A program made the translations under genes and the position numbers. Shown here in pieces: positions 28,574 through 37,566 of a stretch of 64,000 bases of DNA. The DNA comes from an uncultured Eubacteriales bacterium. GTDB lineage: Bacteria > Bacillota > Clostridia > Peptostreptococcales > Anaerovoracaceae. Each line of letters opens with the position of its first letter. Position 1 is the stretch's first letter. The notes beneath the pieces are model-generated. The model was not told where the DNA came from. It searched no databases and saw only the letters and a list, made by a program, of their open reading frames with translations. The stretch lies in NCBI GenBank assembly GCA_900315125.1, contig OMXT01000001.1:1-64000 (forward strand). Direction: 5' to 3'.

Positions 28574-30049
28574 ATGGCTTTAATGACAGCAGAACAGTAT
28601 ATAGAAAGTCTGCGCAAAATGAAAACAAGAGTGTATATGTTCGGCGAGCAGATCGAGAACTGGGTAGATCATCCCATGATCCGCCCTTCCATCAACAGCG
28701 TCGCCATGACATATCAGCTGGCACAGGATCCCCAGTACGAGGACCTGATGACAGCGACCTCCCACCTGACCGGTGAGAAGGTAAACCGTTTCGCTCATAT
28801 CCACCAGAGTTCGGAGGACCTTAAGAAGAAGGTCAAGATGCAGCGTCTCCTGGGTCAGAAGACCGCGAGCTGCTTTCAGCGCTGCGTAGGTATGGACGCT
28901 CTGAATGCAGAGTATTCCACTACCTATGAGATCGACAAGAAGTACGACACCCATTATCACGAAAATCTGAAAAACTTCCTGATCTACATTCAGAAAAATG
29001 ACCTGATCGTCGACGGCGCCATGACAGACCCCAAGGGCAACCGCAGCAAAGCGCCTCATGCCCAGGATGATGCTGACCTCTTCGTACGGATCAAAGAACG
29101 CAGAGAAGACGGGATCGTCGTCCGCGGCGCCAAGGTTCATCAGACCGGATCCGTCAACTCCCACTGGCACATTGTCATGCCTACTATCTCCATGGGACCC
29201 GACGACAAGGACTATGCTGTTTCCTTCGCATGCCCCAGCGACGCAGAGGGAATGTTCATGGTCTACGGACGTCAGTCCTGCGATACCAGAAAACTGGAGG
29301 AGAATGCGGACATCGATCTGGGCAACGCCAAGTTCGGCGGGCAGGAAGCTCTGGTAGTATTCGATGACGTGTTCATTCCCAATGAATATATCTTCATGTG
29401 CGGAGAATATGATTTCGCAGGCATGCTCGTTGAGCGCTTCGCGGGTTATCACCGCCAGTCCTACGGCGGCTGCAAGGTCGGCGTAGGCGACGTTGTGATC
29501 GGCGCGGCTGCTCTGGCAGCGGAATACAACGGCTGCGAGAAGGCTTCTGCGATCAAGGATAAGCTGATCGAGATGACTCACCTGAACGAGACGCTGTACT
29601 GCTGCGGTCTGGCATGTTCCACAGAGGGACATCCCACCGAATCCGGCGCCTATATCATCGACCTGCTCCTTGCCAACGTCTGCAAGCAGAACGTGACGAG
29701 ATTCCCATACGAGATCGTAAGACTGGCAGAGGACATTGCGGGAGGAATCATGGTAACCATGCCTTCCCAGAAGGACTTCGAATCGGATCTGCCTGTAGGT
29801 AGAAACGGCGAGACCATCGGAGACTTCTGTCAGAAGTTCTTCGTGGGCAACGGAAACTGCACGACGGAAGAGAGAATGCGGGTCATGCGTTTCCTGGAGA
29901 ACATGTGCCTCGGCGCAGCTGCCGTTGGCTACAGGACAGAGTCCATGCACGGCGCAGGTTCACCGCAGGCGCAGCGCATCATGATCGCCCGTCAGGGCAA
30001 CATCCAGGCGAAGAAACAGCTGGCTAAGGATATCGCCGGCATTAAATAA
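28574..30049 (+). CDS. abfD: 4-hydroxybutyryl-CoA dehydratase / vinylacetyl-CoA isomerase
   Basis: FAD and 4Fe-4S enzyme that converts 4-hydroxybutyryl-CoA to crotonyl-CoA by removing an unactivated beta hydrogen. Its 491 residues match, from memory, the C. aminobutyricum AbfD over the whole length. The cluster ligands known there (Cys99, Cys103, His292, Cys299) fall at Cys100, Cys104, His293 and Cys300 here (SCFQRC and YHRQSYGGC). The fold is shared with 4-hydroxyphenylacetate 3-monooxygenase, but the ligands identify the dehydratase. It is the last of the twelve sigma-54-driven genes. No 4-hydroxybutyrate dehydrogenase or succinate semialdehyde dehydrogenase is in the window, so the source of 4-hydroxybutyryl-CoA is open. 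Confidence 0.97.
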   Translation: MALMTAEQYIESLRKMKTRVYMFGEQIENWVDHPMIRPSINSVAMTYQLAQDPQYEDLMTATSHLTGEKVNRFAHIHQSSEDLKKKVKMQRLLGQKTASCFQRCVGMDALNAEYSTTYEIDKKYDTHYHENLKNFLIYIQKNDLIVDGAMTDPKGNRSKAPHAQDDADLFVRIKERREDGIVVRGAKVHQTGSVNSHWHIVMPTISMGPDDKDYAVSFACPSDAEGMFMVYGRQSCDTRKLEENADIDLGNAKFGGQEALVVFDDVFIPNEYIFMCGEYDFAGMLVERFAGYHRQSYGGCKVGVGDVVIGAAALAAEYNGCEKASAIKDKLIEMTHLNETLYCCGLACSTEGHPTESGAYIIDLLLANVCKQNVTRFPYEIVRLAEDIAGGIMVTMPSQKDFESDLPVGRNGETIGDFCQKFFVGNGNCTTEERMRVMRFLENMCLGAAAVGYRTESMHGAGSPQAQRIMIARQGNIQAKKQLAKDIAGIK

Positions 30050-30072
30050 TAGAAGAATCGCCAATTCCTTTC

Positions 30073-30107
30073 TGGGGCAGGTCTTTGGTTTTCCATGGCC
30101 TGCCCCA
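30073..30107 (+). terminator. Hairpin after abfD
   Basis: TGGGGCAGG pairs with CCTGCCCCA across a 17-nt loop, followed by GGTCTTTCTGG, a poor T-tract. It may be a partial terminator or a transcript-stabilising hairpin, leaving some readthrough into the downstream dehydratase gene. Confidence 0.55.
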
Positions 30108-30183
30108 GGTCTTTCTGGAGACATCCGGGCAGATGGATGAGAGGGTCTGACAGGCGGAGAAAGAGTTTGGGAGGGTTACGGTT

Positions 30184-31929
30184 ATGACGAACGAGAAATA
30201 TCAGAAGAAAGAAAAACAGAACGCATCCTGGGTCCGCTGGATCTGGCCCCAGAGTGATGCATTGCGCCTGGGCATGGGCTGGGATGAAGAAGATGTAAAT
30301 AAACCCTACATACTGGTGGAGGATGTCTACGGCGATTCTCACCCGGGCAGCATCCACCTGAACCGTCTGGCGTCCCAGGTTCGCGAAGGCATTACGGCTT
30401 CCGGGGGCAAGGCGGCGGGATATCATGTAACGGATATCTGTGACGGCTGCGCCCAGGGCCACGACGGTATGAACTATATCCTGACGCAGAGAGAAGCAAT
30501 AGCCGACATGGTACAGATCCACGGCAGCGTCCATCCATGGGACGGTCTGGTCCTCATATCCTCCTGCGATAAGTCGGTGCCGGCCCACCTTATGGCGGCA
30601 GCCCGCCTGGATCTTCCCACGGTTTTCGTGCCCGGCGGATCCATGAGACCAGGACCGTACCTGACGGACGCGGGAAGAGGCGGCGGCGTTGCCCTTGGGC
30701 GGCGCCAGGGAACCATGGATGAGTTTGAAGTCCTGCAGTACGTGCGCACTGGATGTCCTTCCTGCGGCGCCTGCCAGTTCATGGGTACCGCCAGCACCAT
30801 GCAGTGCATGACGGAGGCGCTGGGTCTGGCACTGCCGGGAACAGCCTTATCACCAGCGACCATGAATGATATCAACCGCTCTGCAAGGGCTGCAGGCCAT
30901 ATGGTCATGGAGCTTGCCCGCCAGGGGATCCGTGCCAGCGATATTTTAACAAAGGCATCGCTGCGGAACGCAATCATCATTCACGCCGCTATCGGGGGTT
31001 CCACAAACGGTTTTCTCCATCTTCCGGCGCTGGCACACGAGCTGGGCATCCGTCTGGATATCAGCGAATTCGACGAGATCAACCGGAAGGTGCCCCATAT
31101 ATGCAATATTGCCCCCAGCGGGAAATATCCGTCGGAACTGTTCTGGTTCGCCGGGGGCATACCGAAGGTGCAGGAGATGCTTTCGGATATGCTGGATCTG
31201 GACGTCATGACGGTCACAGGCAAGACTCTGGGTGAGAACCTGAAGGTCATTCGGGGCAGCGGATTCTATGAGAGAGGGTTGGGATATCTGGCCAATTACG
31301 GCGTGGATCCGGAGGATGTGATGATCCCCGTGGATAAATGTAAAGTCATCGGCTCTGTCGCCGTGCTGAAGGGCAATATCGCTCCGGAAGGGTCTGTGGT
31401 CAAATATTCTGCGGTGGCGGAGGATATGCAGCAGCATACAGGACCGGCGCGGGTGTTCGACAGCGAGGAAGCCTGCAACAAGGCGGTGGTGGACCAGACC
31501 ATCGAGCCCGGTTCGGTGCTGATCATCCGATATGAAGGACCCCGGGGCTCCGGGATGCCGGAGATGTTCATGACGACAGAAGCGATCATGAACGATGAGA
31601 AGCTCAGTTCTTCTACGGTGCTGCTGACGGACGGCAGGTTTTCCGGCGCTACGAGAGGCCCCTGTGTCGGCCATATCTCACCGGAAGCTCAGGCAGGCGG
31701 TCCCATAGCCTTCGTGGAAGACGGGGATCTGATCGAACTGGATATCCCGAACCGATCGATCAATGTCGTGGGTATCCAGGGCGAGTACTGCTCGCCGGAG
31801 GAGGCAGCGCGGGTGCTGAAAGAGCGGAGCCAGGGCTTTGTCCCAAAAGAGCACAGGGGACGCAGAGGCATATTCCGCCGCTACACGGAGCGGGCCGCTT
31901 CCGCTATCGAGGGCGCGTATATGAAATAA
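30184..31929 (+). CDS. IlvD/Edd-family dihydroxy-acid (sugar-acid) dehydratase
   Basis: Iron-sulfur dehydratase that turns a 2,3-dihydroxy acid into a 2-keto-3-deoxy acid. Its 581 residues contain ICDGCAQGHDGMNY, SSCDKSVPAHLMAA, TGCPSCGACQFMGTASTMQ, GGSTNGFLHLPA and, near the end, TDGRFSGATRGPCVGH, all family blocks including the cluster cysteines. No ilv genes lie nearby, and the neighbours are a UxaA-type dehydratase, a TRAP importer and polyol-type dehydrogenases, so a sugar acid (pentonate, tetronate or similar) is more likely than the branched-chain intermediate. Start chosen at 30184 with GGGAGGGTT about ten bases upstream. Whether it is transcribed from the sigma-54 operon or its own promoter is unclear. 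Confidence 0.9.
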   Translation: MTNEKYQKKEKQNASWVRWIWPQSDALRLGMGWDEEDVNKPYILVEDVYGDSHPGSIHLNRLASQVREGITASGGKAAGYHVTDICDGCAQGHDGMNYILTQREAIADMVQIHGSVHPWDGLVLISSCDKSVPAHLMAAARLDLPTVFVPGGSMRPGPYLTDAGRGGGVALGRRQGTMDEFEVLQYVRTGCPSCGACQFMGTASTMQCMTEALGLALPGTALSPATMNDINRSARAAGHMVMELARQGIRASDILTKASLRNAIIIHAAIGGSTNGFLHLPALAHELGIRLDISEFDEINRKVPHICNIAPSGKYPSELFWFAGGIPKVQEMLSDMLDLDVMTVTGKTLGENLKVIRGSGFYERGLGYLANYGVDPEDVMIPVDKCKVIGSVAVLKGNIAPEGSVVKYSAVAEDMQQHTGPARVFDSEEACNKAVVDQTIEPGSVLIIRYEGPRGSGMPEMFMTTEAIMNDEKLSSSTVLLTDGRFSGATRGPCVGHISPEAQAGGPIAFVEDGDLIELDIPNRSINVVGIQGEYCSPEEAARVLKERSQGFVPKEHRGRRGIFRRYTERAASAIEGAYMK

Positions 31930-32003
31930 TAATTGAATGAAAATACACCTATGTGGATAAAAGACAGAAAATTACAAGAAGTCTGCAGGAGAGGATAGTT
32001 ATT

Positions 32004-33497
32004 ATGAAAGTAATGAAGTTATATCCCCGGGACACGGTGGCACTGGCGGTGGAGGAACTGAAAAAGGGCGATCGCGTAACCATCGACGGGCAGGAGATCG
32101 AGGTGCTGGACAATATTCCCCAGGCTCACAAGATCGCGCTGAAGGATTTCGCGGAAGGCGAGGGGATCCGCAAATACGACAATATCATCGGCAACGCGTC
32201 CCGTCCGATCCGCAGAGGCGAGTGGGTCCACAGCCATAATGAAGTGACCACGCTGGGAAAGGAAAGGGAATATTGCTACGAACCGGTGGAGGACGCTGTG
32301 TACCCCGGCGAGTCGGACCGGACGTTCATGGGATACGAGCGGAGCAACGGGACATGCGGTATCCGTAATTATGTGGCTGTCATTTCTACTGTGTTCTGCG
32401 CAAACGGCCCCCTTGCCCGCATCGCGTCGGAGGCGCGGAAGAAGTATGAGCCGAATGATCATTTCGACGGATTCGTGGCGCTGGATCAGGAATTCGGCTG
32501 CAGCCAGACCGGCGAGGATCTTGTGACAACGGAGAAGATCATCGCGAACATCGCCCGTTCCGCGAACTTCGGCGGCGTACTGCTGGTCAGCCTGGGATGT
32601 GAGATGGCCATACCCTCAGAACTTACTCAGTATATGACGGATCTGGACCCAGCCCGGATCCAGGTGATCACTCTGCAGGAGAGCCCTGATGAAATCGGCG
32701 AAGCCATGGAGAAGATCGATCTGCTGATGAAGGAGATCGATAAGGACAGGCGGCAGCCTCAGCCCTTCAGCAAGCTCCATATCGCTGTGAACTGCGGGGG
32801 CTCCGACGGCTACTCCGGCATTACGGCAAACACCATGCTGGGCACGCTCTGCGATCGGCTCGTGTCAGAAGGAGCTACGGTCAATATGACCGAGGTGCCG
32901 GAGATGATGGGGGCGGAGCACATCCTGATGAACCGGGCGAAGGACGAAGAGACATTTCAGAAAATCGTCTGGATGATCCGAGAATATAACACGTATTTCG
33001 ACCGCTATGGCGAGAAGGCGGCGGATAATCCCACCCAGGGCAATAAGGCCGGCGGCCTGACCACATTGGAGGAGAAGTCTCTGGGCTGCATTCAGAAGGG
33101 CGGTCACTGCGCAGTCATGGGCGTCTATGATTACGGTGAGGCGGTGGATACCAGAGGGTACGTGCTGGTCAGCGGTCCGGGGAACGACCTGGCAGGCGTC
33201 AGCGGGCAGATCGCGGCAGGTGCGGTGCTCACCCTGTTTACTACCGGCCGGGGAACGCCATGTGGATTTGCAGGGCCTACATTCCGCCTGTCATCCAACA
33301 GCGCACTGGCGGAGCGGAAGCCGGGGTGGATCGACTATGACGCGGGGCGTTTTCTGGGTGCTTCTGAGGATACAAAGGCCAGGCTGGACCAGGAACTCTA
33401 CGACCAGGTCATGGCGTGTCTTGACGGTGCACAAACCTGCAATGAAAAAAACGGATATTTCCAGATGGGCGCGCTGAAAGACGGTGTAACGCTGTAG
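32004..33497 (+). CDS. UxaA/GarD-family sugar-acid dehydratase, copy 1
   Basis: Iron-dependent dehydratase of the altronate/galactarate family, 497 residues. An N-terminal SAF domain (about 1-90) is followed by the catalytic domain with ALDQEFGCSQTGED, AVNCGGSDGYSGITANT, GGLTTLEEKSLGCIQKGG and FTTGRGTPCGF. A paralogue at 44189 lies in the uronate island. This copy is in the GC-richer DNA beside an IlvD-type dehydratase and a TRAP importer, so it probably handles a different acid. Start at 32004 has GGAGAGGA upstream; an in-frame ATG at 31953 lacks a site. Confidence 0.9.
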   Translation: MKVMKLYPRDTVALAVEELKKGDRVTIDGQEIEVLDNIPQAHKIALKDFAEGEGIRKYDNIIGNASRPIRRGEWVHSHNEVTTLGKEREYCYEPVEDAVYPGESDRTFMGYERSNGTCGIRNYVAVISTVFCANGPLARIASEARKKYEPNDHFDGFVALDQEFGCSQTGEDLVTTEKIIANIARSANFGGVLLVSLGCEMAIPSELTQYMTDLDPARIQVITLQESPDEIGEAMEKIDLLMKEIDKDRRQPQPFSKLHIAVNCGGSDGYSGITANTMLGTLCDRLVSEGATVNMTEVPEMMGAEHILMNRAKDEETFQKIVWMIREYNTYFDRYGEKAADNPTQGNKAGGLTTLEEKSLGCIQKGGHCAVMGVYDYGEAVDTRGYVLVSGPGNDLAGVSGQIAAGAVLTLFTTGRGTPCGFAGPTFRLSSNSALAERKPGWIDYDAGRFLGASEDTKARLDQELYDQVMACLDGAQTCNEKNGYFQMGALKDGVTL

Positions 33498-33566
33498 CGT
33501 CATAGAGCAGACGGTGTATCCCGGCGGATTCAACGGCATTCGGCGGCATTTGAGAGGAGGAATGGG

Positions 33567-34046
33567 ATGGATAAAGATGATAAAGAACGGATGGATATTC
33601 AAACGGAAGAGACTGAAACAGATGCAGAAGAACTGATGGAGAACGCGGCGCAGCCGGAGGAAGACGAGGGCGCCCGGGCTTCCCGGATGATGTTCAACTG
33701 GAAGGTGATCGGCACGGTAGTGATCATCGTGCTCGGTGCCATGTTCTGTCTGCACAGCTGGGATTCCGACGGATCGTATCCGGTAAATCTGAAGTCGGAG
33801 AAGGGCGCTGCCTGGCAATGTGTCAGCGTTCAGCAGGAACGTATAGAGGTCAGCCCCGTTAAGGGTAAAGACGGAAAAGACTCCTTCGAACTGACAGGAA
33901 AGGAACTGGGGAAATGCAAAGTGGTATTTCAGCTTCAGGAAAGCGGGAACCCGTCCAGCGTGCGGAAAACTGTGGAATATTATTTCGAAGTCATGAAGGG
34001 AAACCAGATCCGCTTCCTGAAAATGCAGCGCCATGAAGGTGCATAA
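33567..34046 (+). CDS. Membrane-anchored protein of unknown function
   Basis: I do not recognise this 159-residue protein with confidence. It has an acidic N-terminal tail (about 1-42, many Glu/Asp), one hydrophobic helix (about 46-64) and a C-terminal extracellular domain of about 95 residues that looks all-beta. Spaced Trp, Phe and Leu residues there loosely recall chagasin-like (I42) protease inhibitor domains, but the diagnostic loops are not clear. AGGAGG lies six bases before the ATG. It sits between sugar-acid dehydratase genes and the sigma-54 promoter of the TRAP operon; a role in either is unproven. Confidence 0.7.
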   Translation: MDKDDKERMDIQTEETETDAEELMENAAQPEEDEGARASRMMFNWKVIGTVVIIVLGAMFCLHSWDSDGSYPVNLKSEKGAAWQCVSVQQERIEVSPVKGKDGKDSFELTGKELGKCKVVFQLQESGNPSSVRKTVEYYFEVMKGNQIRFLKMQRHEGA

Positions 34047-34057
34047 AAATGTATAAA

Positions 34058-34093
34058 GATGCAAATGTGCATCAGGCAAGGCAATATTGCATC
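34058..34093. promoter_or_regulatory. GATGC-N6-GCATC palindromes upstream of the TRAP promoter
   Basis: A perfect site, GATGCAAATGTGCATC (34058-34073), is followed 20 bp later by a weaker one (34078-34093; AAGGC-N6-GCATC). They lie about 100-130 bp before the -24/-12 promoter at 34190, like the pair at 17352-17395. Confidence 0.65.
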
Positions 34094-34189
34094 GGAATAC
34101 TTAAAATTTTCGGAATATATAAACGGTCGACCATCCTGAAACGGTTGAATTTTACAGCATTTAACCATGGGTTCTGAAATTTTGAACAT

Positions 34190-34205
34190 TGGCACATCAC
34201 TTGCA
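34190..34205 (+). promoter_or_regulatory. Sigma-54 (-24/-12) promoter of the TRAP transporter genes
   Basis: TGGCACATCACTTGCA is a full match to the -24/-12 consensus, 87 bp upstream of dctP. Confidence 0.92.
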
Positions 34206-34291
34206 TTAACTTTAAGTGGGTTTATTATTGGTAGCTTTATTAAAGACTTTATCAGTTGGAGTTCATGCAGAGGTAAGAAAGGTAGTTAATT

Positions 34292-35365
34292 ATGAAGAAA
34301 GCATTAGTAGTTGTATTGTCGGCTATCATGGTCCTCACCATGAGCGTAGTGCTGACCGGCTGCGGCGGAAGCAGCAGCAGCGGCGGTAGTGCATCAGGAA
34401 ACAGCGGAAGCAAGGTAACGATCCACTTCGGAGCAACCACCGCAACAAACCACGCATGGTATAAAGATGCTAAGAAGTTTAAGGAAACAGTTGAGAAGGA
34501 TTCCGATGGATCCATCTCCGTAGCACTGGAGTTCGGCGGTGTCAACGGTTCTGATAAAGACTACGCAGAAGGCGTACAGAACGGCACCATCGACATGTAC
34601 ATCGGTTCTACCGTAGGATTCGATACTATGGTACCGAAGATTGACTATGTAAACCTGCCCTACTTCATCGATTCCTATGAGACAGCGGACAAGCTGATCT
34701 ACGGCGAAGACGGAACAGGAACAGGCTGGGTTGGCGAAAACATCAAGAAGAACGCGGAAGAAGCCGGCTATCACTGGCTGGGCATCACAGACTGCGACTT
34801 CCGTTGGATCTCCGACTCCAAGAGACCGATCAAGAGCGCTGCTGACATGAAGGGCATGAAGCTGAGAGTTCCTGAAGCTCCGATGTTCCTCGAGTTCTTC
34901 AAGAACCTGGGCGCTACACCGACAGCAATGGGAATTACAGAAGTAGCATCTGCTCTGCAGCAGAAGACCATCGACGGCCAGGACAACGGTCCGATCCTCA
35001 GCTACTATGGATTTGGATTCTCCCAGTTCAACAAGTATTTCACCAAGACAAACCACTCCTTCGCACCGGCTGTTGTCGTTATGAGCACCAAGTGCTGGGA
35101 CAGCCTGTCTGAGGACCAGCAGAAGATCGTTCAGGATGCTGCTACCACATACTGCGAGCAGGTTAAGACAGACCTGAGAAAAGACGTAAAGACTGCTGAA
35201 AAGGAAATGACTGAAAAGGATGGATGCAAGGTTATCGAGGCGACTCCGCAGCTGAAGAAGGATATGCAGAAGGCAGCATACAAGGTATGGCAGGACAAGA
35301 AGGTTACTAAGACATTTGACCAGGATGCCGTTGCCAAGATGCTGAAGGACGCAAACCTTGATTAG
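34292..35365 (+). CDS. dctP: TRAP transporter solute-binding lipoprotein (DctP family)
   Basis: Extracytoplasmic binding protein for an organic acid. It has 357 residues with a signal peptide ending in the lipobox LTGC (about residues 21-24) and a Ser/Gly-rich linker. The mature part has the DctP pattern, including KGMKLRVPEAPMFLEFFKNLGATPTAM, where the conserved arginine (LRVPE) salt-bridges the ligand carboxylate. Sugar acids and C4-dicarboxylates are common ligands. It is the first gene after the sigma-54 promoter and is separated from dctQ by a hairpin. Confidence 0.95.
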   Translation: MKKALVVVLSAIMVLTMSVVLTGCGGSSSSGGSASGNSGSKVTIHFGATTATNHAWYKDAKKFKETVEKDSDGSISVALEFGGVNGSDKDYAEGVQNGTIDMYIGSTVGFDTMVPKIDYVNLPYFIDSYETADKLIYGEDGTGTGWVGENIKKNAEEAGYHWLGITDCDFRWISDSKRPIKSAADMKGMKLRVPEAPMFLEFFKNLGATPTAMGITEVASALQQKTIDGQDNGPILSYYGFGFSQFNKYFTKTNHSFAPAVVVMSTKCWDSLSEDQQKIVQDAATTYCEQVKTDLRKDVKTAEKEMTEKDGCKVIEATPQLKKDMQKAAYKVWQDKKVTKTFDQDAVAKMLKDANLD

Positions 35366-35404
35366 TTATGGGTTGTAACAAACCGATAATAAACTAGATG
35401 AGGA

Positions 35405-35440
35405 GGAAGCCGGTGTGGTTCCCATGCCGGCTTCCTTTTC
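35405..35440 (+). terminator. Intra-operon terminator between dctP and dctQ
   Basis: GGAAGCCGG pairs with CCGGCTTCC and is followed by TTTTCC. Partial termination here would give more binding protein than membrane subunits, a common arrangement. A 160-bp AT-rich stretch without a gene follows. Confidence 0.8.
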
Positions 35441-35599
35441 CAGAAATATGTAAGTTCAATTCGTTATTTCTATCTATGTGCAAATATCATCATCAATTCA
35501 TCAGTTAAAGGGAAACGAATCAGTAAATTAAACAAATTATCAGAGGGATTCATCAACTATTGGAATTATGCATTATTTTGAGGGGGGAGTGAGGTTTAT

Positions 35600-36139
35600 A
35601 TGGGAAACACGATTGGTAAAATCAGCCACACGTTAGGCAGTATCGAAAGAGCGATCACATTCGTCGTCTTTCTGATCATGCTGGCACTGCTCCTGATCCA
35701 GGTGTTCTGCCGTTATGTGTTCAACCTGCCCCTGGCATGGGCAGATGAGCTCGTACGTTACGTATATGTATGGGTCAGCTTCTTCGGAGCATGTATCGCA
35801 GCAGAGGAGAACAGTCACATTTCGATCAACATTCTTCCGGCGCTGCTGAGCAAAATTCAGGACGAAAATAAGAAACAGCTTGTTATCCGCTGTTTTGATC
35901 TGTTTGCAGCCGTCGTAGTAACGATATTCTTTATCTTTATTTCGAAATGGCTCTTGGAGTATAACCAGTCACTAAAGTTATCGGGTCAGTTCACCACCAG
36001 TAATCAGTGGCCCATGTGGCTCATGTGCGCGCCTATGACCGTATCATGTATCATCATTGCAATTCAGTACATACTGAATGCGCTGCTGGCTCTGTTTGAC
36101 ATCGCGGGTTATTCTCATAAGAAAGGAGCTGCAGCATGA
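35600..36139 (+). CDS. dctQ: TRAP transporter small membrane subunit (DctQ family)
   Basis: A 179-residue protein with four hydrophobic helices and the family segments LIQVFCRYVFNLPLAWADELVR and YVWVSFFGACIAAEENSH. It forms the sodium-driven TRAP transporter with DctM. The ATG follows AGGGGGGAG and the end overlaps dctM by 4 bp. Confidence 0.93.
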   Translation: MGNTIGKISHTLGSIERAITFVVFLIMLALLLIQVFCRYVFNLPLAWADELVRYVYVWVSFFGACIAAEENSHISINILPALLSKIQDENKKQLVIRCFDLFAAVVVTIFFIFISKWLLEYNQSLKLSGQFTTSNQWPMWLMCAPMTVSCIIIAIQYILNALLALFDIAGYSHKKGAAA

Positions 36140-37449
36140 TCTATCTCGTAATATTCTTGGTCGTATTCCTGCTTCTGGCATTCTGCAAGGTGCCAGTGCC
36201 GTTTGCGATGGGTATCGGCGCGATCGTGACCATGATCTACGCCGGCGGTTCCACGGCTGCCATTCCGACATCCATGTTCCGTTCCATCAACGTATTTACA
36301 TTCCTTGCTATTCCGGCATTCATCTTCGCCGGAGACCTGATGTCTGCAGCAGGTATTTCTGCAGCTATCATGAAATTCGCTAAATCACTGGTCGGCAAAG
36401 CACGTGCCGCAGAAGGTGCTGTAACCGTTATCACCTGTGCCCTGTTCGGAGCGATCACCGGTTCTTCCATGGCGACCATCACAGGTATCGGGGGCATGAT
36501 GCTTCCAGAGCTTGTCAAAGCCGGTTATGATAAGAGATATGCCACAGCGCTCATCAGTGTCTGCGGTTTTCTGGGGATCCTGATCCCGCCCAGCATCCCG
36601 GGCATTCTTTACGCTATGATGGCAGGCGAGAACATCATGAAGGTCTGGCTGTGTACCGTAGGTCCGGCGCTGATCCTGGTAGTCCTTTACTGCATCATCA
36701 ACTTCTACAGAAACGGCAAGGGACAGCCTAAAGATCCGGAGCCCTTTAAGGCAGGGATTTACTTCGGCAACATTGGTAAGACATTTATAGAATCTCTGGT
36801 AGCTCTGATGATGCCGCTGATTATCTTCGTAGGAATCTACGGAGGCGTATTCACACCGACAGAAGCAGGAGCCGTAGCTGTAGCCTATGGACTTCTCGTA
36901 GGATGGGTCATCCAGCCGGCGATCGGAAAAGCAAAGGGCAAACCCTTCCATATGGAAGCGAAGTTCTACCCGATGGTTACAAACAGCGCCATCACTTCTT
37001 CTACTATCGCTATGCTGAATGTATTCGCGACAGTAGCAGGAACCATGATCACTTACACCAGAATCCCGGACATGCTGACACAGGCCATGTTCAGCCTGAC
37101 AGATAATAAATATATCTTCCTGCTGATCATCAACCTGGTACTCATCGTCGTCGGAATGTTCATGGAAACAAACAGCAGTATCCTGCTGTTCGGACCGATC
37201 CTGATCCCGGTAGCACAGTCCTATGGAGTCGATACGATCCATTTCGCAGGCATCATGCTTCTGAACCTGGAAATCGGAATGATCACACCGCCGTTTGCAG
37301 CAAACATCTTCGTCGGATGCCGTGTTGCAAGACTGGACATGACAGACGTACTGCACGATATGTGGCCGTTCTTCGGAGCATGCATCATAGTCCTGATCAT
37401 TACGACATACTGCCCGGCTGTAGTAACCTGGCTGCCGAATCTGATTTAG
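36136..37449 (+). CDS. dctM: TRAP transporter large permease subunit (DctM family)
   Basis: A 437-residue membrane protein of about 12 helices that forms the transport channel. Typical segments are PVPFAMGIGAIVTM, ALFGAITGSSMATITGIGGMM, SVCGFLGILIPPSIP and GMITPPFAANIFVG. It is coupled to dctQ. Separate Q and M genes, not the fused QM form. A strong terminator follows. Confidence 0.95.
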   Translation: MIYLVIFLVVFLLLAFCKVPVPFAMGIGAIVTMIYAGGSTAAIPTSMFRSINVFTFLAIPAFIFAGDLMSAAGISAAIMKFAKSLVGKARAAEGAVTVITCALFGAITGSSMATITGIGGMMLPELVKAGYDKRYATALISVCGFLGILIPPSIPGILYAMMAGENIMKVWLCTVGPALILVVLYCIINFYRNGKGQPKDPEPFKAGIYFGNIGKTFIESLVALMMPLIIFVGIYGGVFTPTEAGAVAVAYGLLVGWVIQPAIGKAKGKPFHMEAKFYPMVTNSAITSSTIAMLNVFATVAGTMITYTRIPDMLTQAMFSLTDNKYIFLLIINLVLIVVGMFMETNSSILLFGPILIPVAQSYGVDTIHFAGIMLLNLEIGMITPPFAANIFVGCRVARLDMTDVLHDMWPFFGACIIVLIITTYCPAVVTWLPNLI

Positions 37450-37496
37450 TCTATGAGGCATAAGATAAAAGTAAATAATGATCAATTAGTAAGTGT

Positions 37497-37526
37497 GGGG
37501 TCAGCGGAAGCTGGCCCCTTCTTTTT
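37497..37526 (+). terminator. Terminator after dctM
   Basis: GGGGTCAGC pairs with GCTGGCCCC around GGAA and is followed by TTCTTTTT. Confidence 0.9.
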
Positions 37527-37544
37527 AACAAAGCCCTGACCGGC
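37527..37544 (+). repeat. Dispersed 18-bp element AACAAAGCCCTGACCGGC
   Basis: Identical to 59155-59172 and one base different from the reverse copy at 15868-15885. It directly follows the dctM terminator and precedes the dehydrogenase gene. Confidence 0.75.
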
Positions 37545-37566
37545 TGGATTTTGGAGAGAACAGGTA

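Noticed and set aside
27248..29950. Long reverse frames opposite the CoA-transferase and abfD
   Set aside because: Both forward genes are identified with catalytic residues; the reverse frames match nothing and lack start signals.
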